Under the pieces are notes generated by a model that was given only the letters and a program-made list of their open reading frames with translations, made no database searches and had not been told where the DNA came from. Made by a program: the position numbers and the translations under genes. Of a stretch of 64,000 bases of DNA, positions 58,787 through 64,000 are shown one piece after another; the first letter of the stretch is position 1, and every line of letters starts with the position of its first letter. The stretch is taken from NCBI GenBank assembly GCA_964019335.1, contig OZ025751.1:124001-188000 (forward strand). Direction: 5' to 3'. This stretch comes from Diplonema japonicum (Eukaryota; Euglenozoa; Diplonemea; Diplonemida; Diplonemidae).

Positions 58787-59632
58787 TCACAACTTTGCTG
58801 CGGGACCAAACGGAGCCGTAAGCCAGGACTCGATAAGCGAGTAGTTAGGGGTTTCTTTGAAACTCAGACACCTGGCGTACGAGATAATTTGTATAATAGC
58901 AGGGTGAACCTTCGACGAAAACGACGAGATGGGCGTCTTCCGCTTCACTTCTGAGATTCGGGACAGCTTCTGCTCGTTGGACGACCCCCCAAGTCCCTGC
59001 CAGGGGAGACGGCCGAGAGTAAGGTACAGCAGAATGTACCCCAGAGCCTCGATGTCATCTCGCCGTGACTGCGCGTGGCCAGAATGCGCATTTGTGGAGG
59101 CAAAGTCGGGTGAGCCAGAGAAGGATTGATCGGCATCAAGACAGTCAATGTGTCCATTTGTACAAGGGTCTATGAAAGGTTTGCTCAGACCGAAATCGAT
59201 TAGATAGAGCTCGTTGTCATTTGAAAACATTATATTTTCCGGTTTGAGGTCCCGGTGTATGTGGTTGGTGCTGTGAAGCAGCTCCACCCTCTTCAGAATT
59301 TTTTTTCCCAGCTTTAAAACTGCTTCGATGCACATCGACCCATCTAGTTTTTTGAAGACGCTGGATAAGCTGACATCGAGCAGATCTAGCACCATTACAT
59401 TGTACCCTCCCACCAGCCCGAACAGATGCATTTTCGGGAACCCAATTTGTTCCCTCGGGAGCATTCTATAGACTTCTGCTTCACAAGGTAGAGTCAGGTC
59501 TCCCACAGGGGCTATTTTGATTGCGACCTCCCGCCCTGTTTTGGGGTTGATACCCTTATACACGTCGCCGCAACCGCCTTTGCCGATTTTTGCTTTTACA
59601 TTGTATCCGAATATTTGGGTCGGGATGCCCAT
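58787..59632 (-). CDS. Casein kinase 1-family protein kinase
   Basis: Single exon, 281 residues, essentially only a kinase domain. Glycine loop IGKGGCGDVYKG (16-27), catalytic lysine in EVAIKI (K39), HRDLKPENIMF (126-136), DFGLSKPF (146-153). The activation segment FSGSPDFASTNAHSGHAQSR corresponds to the CK1 signature GTxRYASxNxHxG, followed by RRDDIEALGYILLYLTLGRLPWQGL, a hallmark of CK1. CK1 kinases are Ser/Thr kinases in trafficking, clocks and cell division. It lacks the C-terminal extension of CK1 delta/epsilon. The substrate cannot be predicted. Confidence 0.93.
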   Translation of the reverse strand: MGIPTQIFGYNVKAKIGKGGCGDVYKGINPKTGREVAIKIAPVGDLTLPCEAEVYRMLPREQIGFPKMHLFGLVGGYNVMVLDLLDVSLSSVFKKLDGSMCIEAVLKLGKKILKRVELLHSTNHIHRDLKPENIMFSNDNELYLIDFGLSKPFIDPCTNGHIDCLDADQSFSGSPDFASTNAHSGHAQSRRDDIEALGYILLYLTLGRLPWQGLGGSSNEQKLSRISEVKRKTPISSFSSKVHPAIIQIISYARCLSFKETPNYSLIESWLTAPFGPAAKL

Positions 59633-60504
59633 ATTTTTCTTTTTTCCTTTTTGTTTCCTTTTTTTTTTTTTTTTTTTGTGTATGTGTGTTAAAAGGATGT
59701 TTCTTGGGGAAGAAAAAAAAAAACAACGTTTGTTTTTTTTGGGGGGGGGTGTATCACGAAAAAAAAAAACACCCTTACCATTTTTTTTTATTTTTAGCCT
59801 CTCCCCCCTCCGAGAGAGTTTACTTTCTCACTGTGCTTTCCTCCAACTCCAATATAACATTTTTCTATGATTGCTGCCAGTTTTTTTTTTTTTTTTTTTG
59901 CTCAAAATCGAAACAAAATTTCGTTGACATATTTTTTTTTTGTCCGGATGAGGCATCATATTGAAAAAAATATTTTGGGGAATCGTGGATAATAAATGTA
60001 ATTAAAAAAAAAATAGAGAAAGAAGACACGAAAACAAGAACGCAAGACCACGAAAAAAAAGAAGAGTTCTCATTTTTTTATTCTTCTTTTTTTTTTCCTT
60101 TTCTTCGCTTTCTTGTCTCCTCGTTCTGGGGGGGGGGGGGGGGGGGAGGAAAAGAAAGCAGATACATGGGTACAATTAAGTGAGGGATTGTTTTTTTTTT
60201 CTTTCTTTTTTTTAAGGGGGGAGATTTCAAAAAAAAAATCCATTTTTTTTATTTCCCCCCCCCACCTGTCACCCACGAGAGAGCAAATGCAATTTCGCGA
60301 AAGAAAAAAAAAAGTACTAAAAAAAAAGGGGGGAAAGGGAGGGGTGGACAAACAAAGACAAGATGGGGGGGGGGGGATAAACAAGAAACATAACCGGAGG
60401 TATTTTTTTTTCATATTTTTTTTTTTCCCGCTCATTCATCTAAACACATTTCAAAACTTCGTGCTCGGCACACTTTTTTTTTTTTTTTCTTATTCCCCCC
60501 TTCA
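59633..60504. other. Intergenic homopolymer DNA
   Basis: G runs at 59741-59750 and 60127-60146, T and A tracts. No coding frame. Confidence 0.5.
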
Positions 60505-61754
60505 TTACCTCAAAGAATGCTGTTCCACACGTGTACCAGGGAAAGTGTTTGAAAACCACTGCAACCAAAAACCCCTCTCAATAGTAGTAGGTGTCAAAAA
60601 CACATATTTCGTATTCGAAGTCCTCACGAAAAACCCTATCTTAAAAGAGTTCAAAGTAGCTGACTGCGGTGCCTCCTCCCCAACCTTAGTAACATGCGAC
60701 ATATGTATCTTCTCTGGGTTGCCATCCTTGACCTGCCTCTTCGATGCAACAACAAACCACAACCCGTCGACATCCTCTTCGAGGTAAATAAGACGTTTTT
60801 TGTACACGTAATAAGTATGCTTTCGTGCGACGGGGTCTGGGTTGACCTGTTCATAATAACACCAAGTTTCAGGAGGGGTGGGGGGCAGGGAAGAATCATT
60901 TCCATTCCACTCCGGGAACAGCCCTGCATCCGCTCTCGGCAATGACGACATCTGTTCCTCCCAATCCGGCGACGATGCAGCAGGTGCTTCGCGGACATAA
61001 GTGGGTGAGATGTCTGCAACAGCACTTGGTACCCTTCCACCCCTTCTAATGGAATTGTCATCTTCTCGTGGAGAAGGTGCCGCCGGGGAGGCCGGGAAGG
61101 ATAAAGGCGAAGCTACGCTCACCTGAGACGGCTGCCGTTCCTCCACTCCAGTGTCCATTTTGCTGAAACACGATTTGCAGCAAAGCACGTTCGGGCAAGA
61201 TCGGCACTTCACATACCCCTCGTCCAATAAATGTAAATCTTTTGTCCCACATTTCCTCACACACACCATTCTGTCGGTGGTGTACCCGGACGGGAGCCCT
61301 TGCACATATTCCAAATCGTGAACCTCTTCTTCTAGTTCAACTGTCCCGTCAGCCTTGACACGTCCTAAACGGGGGGATTCTACGTATTGGCTAGCCGACG
61401 ATCGCATTGAAGGTGCCAACACCGGGCTTCCAGCGTTCTTTACAAGATTCTGCTCGGCAGCAGCTGCCAATGGGAAATTCGGTGTTGTTTTCGGTACAGC
61501 CTGATCGCCCTGCTCTGCTGTCATAGGTGACGGGGCCCCTCCCGCTACATAAGGAGGTGAACTTCTCACGGTAAGTTGTTCCAGTGTAGGGGGCCCGAGG
61601 TCAGGGGATCTTATAGGGCTCTTCGATCGTGTGGGAGATTTATTGTGAGCGTGAAGCCGTTCTTGGGGTGATTGGTAACCCTTGGTCTGGCTTCTTTGAA
61701 GCCTCGCGCTGCGGTACAGATTCCCTGCAGGGGCTGCTGTTTCAATACCCAACC

Positions 61755-61794
<40 letters not shown>

Positions 61795-62281
61795 CCTGGC
61801 ATACTTTTTGTTTGTTCACCATTCTGATGGTGTCGCCCGCCACTGTCCCCTGTGCTTGGGAGGTTCTGATTTTGTCCATTGTCGTGCAGAATTTGTCGGC
61901 GAGGCTCATGTTATGAGAGTTCATCCGTCCGGCTTGGAACTCCAGCAGCATGTCCACCTCGTTGGGGATCACAACGAGGACCTGGTCCACTTCCTTTCCC
62001 TTTGCCACACTGGGCTTCCTAACCAGCTTAGTGACGTGCACCAAATGCGTGTACCGCTTGACGTCCCCGTTCTTCTTGTTCACCATGATCAGTCTCTTGT
62101 AGCTCAGGATTATTAACCTGGCCTGTCTCGAGTCCCTGCTGCTCACTTTGTCCACATCACTAATAAAATACACCCCTGAGTTGTCAGCAGCTGTTGCCTG
62201 TAGGTAGTTGGCATACGAGGGGTACTGACTAGATGTCGCGAAGGGCATCCCTGTTACAGGACACACGCTGGGGTCACCCAT
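60505..62281 (-). CDS. Double PH-domain protein with Cys-rich module, paralogue 2
   Basis: Two exons (61805-62281 and 60505-61755; 477 + 1251 bp) give 575 residues. It shares every element of the gene at 36785-38362: N-terminal VCPVTGMPF, PH-like domain (SGVYFISDVDKVSSRDSRQ; IPNEVDMLLEFQAG), linker NKQK/WLGIETAAPAGN, LQRSQTKGYQSPQERLHA, Cys module (CVRKCGTKDLHLLDEGYV; CRSCPNVLCCKSCFSK), and a C-terminal PH domain ending KYVFLTPTTIERGFWLQWF. The 49-bp intron (61756-61804) starts GTATGCCAGGGC and is otherwise an uninterrupted run of about 37 A ending AAG; it splits K-Q-K from W-L-G in phase 0. Paralogue 1 has no intron there. Probably a phosphoinositide-linked adaptor (inference). Confidence 0.82.
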
Positions 62282-62377
62282 ATTATTTTACAACCCCCCC
62301 CTCCACACCGCCCCTCGCCTCCGCTTTGCAATGTTTTTTGTTTAGTGGGGAAAAAAAAAAAAGAAGAAAAAGGAATT

Positions 62378-63805
62378 TTATGTAGGTTGTTTGTGCTTCC
62401 TTCTCGAGACTCCTTCAGGGAAAAGGTTTGGATACGCCAGCTTCGCCAGCCTGGGATCCACCTTGGTGAGGAATTCAGCTTCTTTCAATCGCTCTTCTGT
62501 GTAACGCGACAGGTATTTCTCTTCTTGTTCACGGGGGGGCAGCCTCCACGAGGCCAGCTCTTCTTGTTGGGTAAGGTACGCCAGCTGCAGCAAATGAGAG
62601 AGCTGTGAAAAGGGAGCCATCCTTGGGACAGGCCCTGGGTTGGCCGATAATTTGTAATCGGAAAGCACGCTCGACAGAGCACGCTTGATCTGAAACATCT
62701 TGCAGGAAAATAAAAGGTACCCCGCGCCGAGTGAGCTGTCAAGCTTCTTCCTCGTCTCGACCTCCATTTTGTTGAGGAACATGAGGGAAAGCGCCTTGAA
62801 ACTTCGGAACCTGTACAGGGATTTCATAATGAACTTCTTGCAGATTGCACTACGGCGGGCAAACTGCCTGACTCGGAGGATTATGTTCGTCCTCATGCCG
62901 TGCAGCGCGTGCTTCACAACGAAAATAATTTCGTTCAACTGAGAATCAGACATGAACAGCGCGGGAAAGGTGGCAGGATTCCGTTTAATAGGTGCCGTGA
63001 ATTTTTGTCTACATTTTGACAGAACGACTGCCTGCCGCATATGTCGTCTGACAGCGTTGGCCATAACGGTTCCCATCGTGTATTCCAATACCTTCTTAAA
63101 GGTCTCGAGGGCTCTGTGGTGCACCAGCGTGGTGCGCCATTTTTCAGACACCTCTTGTTGTACCTCGATTTGTTTCGCCTTTTCCAACTCCACCGCAATG
63201 CGTTTTGCCCTGTCTGCTAAAAGCTCCGTTCTTTCTGCGTGGTTTCGGTCCAAAAGCTGCTTCTGCGTCGCAACACGGTTCAGCCGCTCGGCTGGGGACT
63301 GTTGTTGTTGTTGTTGTTTGCGTTCCTTGGGCAGCCTCCTCGGTATTTTTGGTACGATTTTGTTCTGGATTCGGGTTGTTGTTGTTGTGTCCATTAGGTA
63401 TTTCAGCTTGGTGTTGACAACTGCCTTTGCGAGGGTTGCTCTTGTCATGCCAGGTGCGAATTTGTACACTGCATCGCCTAAGCCGAAGTAGGTGAAACGG
63501 TCGTTTTTTGTTTTTCTCAGTTTTTTCGGTTTCGTGAGTTTGATGTTCTCCTGTAATCGTTTGTGGATCTCTTTCACGCAGGTCATGCGGTTGTCGATGT
63601 AGTCCCACCCTTCCACGATGCCGAGGTGGTCCTTGAGGTCTTCTCGGCGGGGCAGATCGTTTTCTGTGACATCGTTGTGCATCATCGCCTTCACTTCTTC
63701 GTTCCTGCATTGTGTCAGCCTGCTCAACCCTCGCGCGGGTTTTTCTTCGAGCCCCCAATCCACAGAGAAGTCCAACGAGATGTCACCGCATGTCACCGAT
63801 GACAT
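62378..63805 (-). CDS. Basic coiled-coil hypothetical protein (475 residues)
   Basis: Single exon from ATG 63805 (MSSVTCGDISLDFSVDWGL). The N-terminal third has short motifs (CRNEEVKAMMHNDVTENDLP; FTYFGLGDAVYKFAPGMTRA) not recognised as a domain. A Gln run (QQQQQQ, about 167-172) precedes a long basic helical region (ELLADRAKRIAVELEKAKQ; FKKVLEYTMGTVMANAVRRH; LHGMRTNIILRVRQFARRS). The C-terminus is YTEERLKEAEFLTKVDPRL then FPEGVSRRKHKQPT. Composition resembles flagellar or basal-body structural proteins with IQ-like basic helices; this is speculative. The end lies 97 bp from PH paralogue 2. Confidence 0.75.
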   Translation of the reverse strand: MSSVTCGDISLDFSVDWGLEEKPARGLSRLTQCRNEEVKAMMHNDVTENDLPRREDLKDHLGIVEGWDYIDNRMTCVKEIHKRLQENIKLTKPKKLRKTKNDRFTYFGLGDAVYKFAPGMTRATLAKAVVNTKLKYLMDTTTTTRIQNKIVPKIPRRLPKERKQQQQQQSPAERLNRVATQKQLLDRNHAERTELLADRAKRIAVELEKAKQIEVQQEVSEKWRTTLVHHRALETFKKVLEYTMGTVMANAVRRHMRQAVVLSKCRQKFTAPIKRNPATFPALFMSDSQLNEIIFVVKHALHGMRTNIILRVRQFARRSAICKKFIMKSLYRFRSFKALSLMFLNKMEVETRKKLDSSLGAGYLLFSCKMFQIKRALSSVLSDYKLSANPGPVPRMAPFSQLSHLLQLAYLTQQEELASWRLPPREQEEKYLSRYTEERLKEAEFLTKVDPRLAKLAYPNLFPEGVSRRKHKQPT

Positions 63806-64000
63806 TTCACACCAGCTTCTCTCCTCCTTTTGTTTTTTTTTTTGTTAATATTTTTTGTTCTTTAACTAGAAACGAAGGGTGGGTTGGGGTGGGGGGGGGG
63901 GGGGGGGGAAAGCAGGGAGGGGGGGAAAAAAAAGGGAGGAAAAAGGGTGGAAATCCTGTCCCCTTTTTTTCTTTTTTTTTCCCTCTCTCTCTCTCTCTCT
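63806..64000. other. Window-edge sequence with G run and CT repeat
   Basis: A G run (about 19) at 63890-63908, and a (CT)n microsatellite from about 63983 to the window end. No gene seen. Confidence 0.7.

Overview
This is nuclear DNA of a unicellular eukaryote. It encodes a cytosolic chaperonin subunit, 40S protein S26, CCR4-NOT, kinesins, PEX11 and an RBBP6-type 3'-end processing factor, and its genes carry spliceosomal GT-AG introns. The species cannot be fixed from sequence alone. All 28 genes I can support lie on the minus strand, one after another from about 63.8 kb down to 3.7 kb. That one-way layout recalls the long unidirectional arrays of Euglenozoa (kinetoplastids, diplonemids) and dinoflagellates. 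With conventional short cis-introns also present, a diplonemid- or euglenid-like protist is my working guess, held with low confidence. Intergenic DNA and introns are saturated with homopolymer runs (A/T commonly 10-40 bases, G/C up to about 20).

Layout from low to high coordinates, with every gene read right to left. 1-3.7 kb is gene-free and holds repeat remnants. 3.7-18.3 kb carries a TRF4/Cid1-type nucleotidyltransferase, RPS26, CNOT3, an unknown protein, PEX11, a large coiled-coil protein, a DUF3754/TMEM143-type membrane protein and a small basic ORF. A tyrosine-recombinase transposon remnant lies at 8.8-9.5 kb. 19.0-29.0 kb is a tandem cluster of four secreted or membrane paralogues built from a recurring small beta-rich module; three of them share a two-helix membrane anchor. 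29.6-46.3 kb holds a degenerate kinesin, a small disordered protein, RBBP6, a J-domain protein, a PH-domain protein, a double-PARP protein, two single-pass membrane proteins and adenylate kinase. 47.6-63.8 kb holds a kinesin-14, a type II membrane glycosyltransferase-like protein, a cyclophilin, CCT8, a casein kinase 1, a second PH-domain paralogue and a coiled-coil protein.

Six-frame reading frames are broken by introns in many of these genes. I rebuilt the exon structure of nine from GT-AG sites, frame continuity and family conservation: RPS26, CNOT3, PEX11, the large surface protein, RBBP6, kinesin-14, the glycosyltransferase-like gene, CCT8 and PH paralogue 2. In all nine, exon lengths sum to a multiple of three. 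Introns are mostly 35-60 bp, usually begin GTATG or GTTTG, and are often little more than a homopolymer tract. Many run A-rich straight into the 3' AG with no pyrimidine tract. The same A/G-rich tract sits just upstream of most start codons, as expected if trans-splice acceptors look like the cis-intron ends.

The most novel-looking content is the four-gene membrane paralogue cluster at 19.0-29.0 kb, which I cannot match to a known family. Also notable are the homopolymer intron system, with an intron present in one PH paralogue and absent from the other at the same codon boundary; a 605-bp repeat sitting inside a kinesin intron with a near-identical twin 25 kb away; an A-tailed repeat in head-to-head inverted arrangement; and a roughly 40-nt cassette conserved at three loci.
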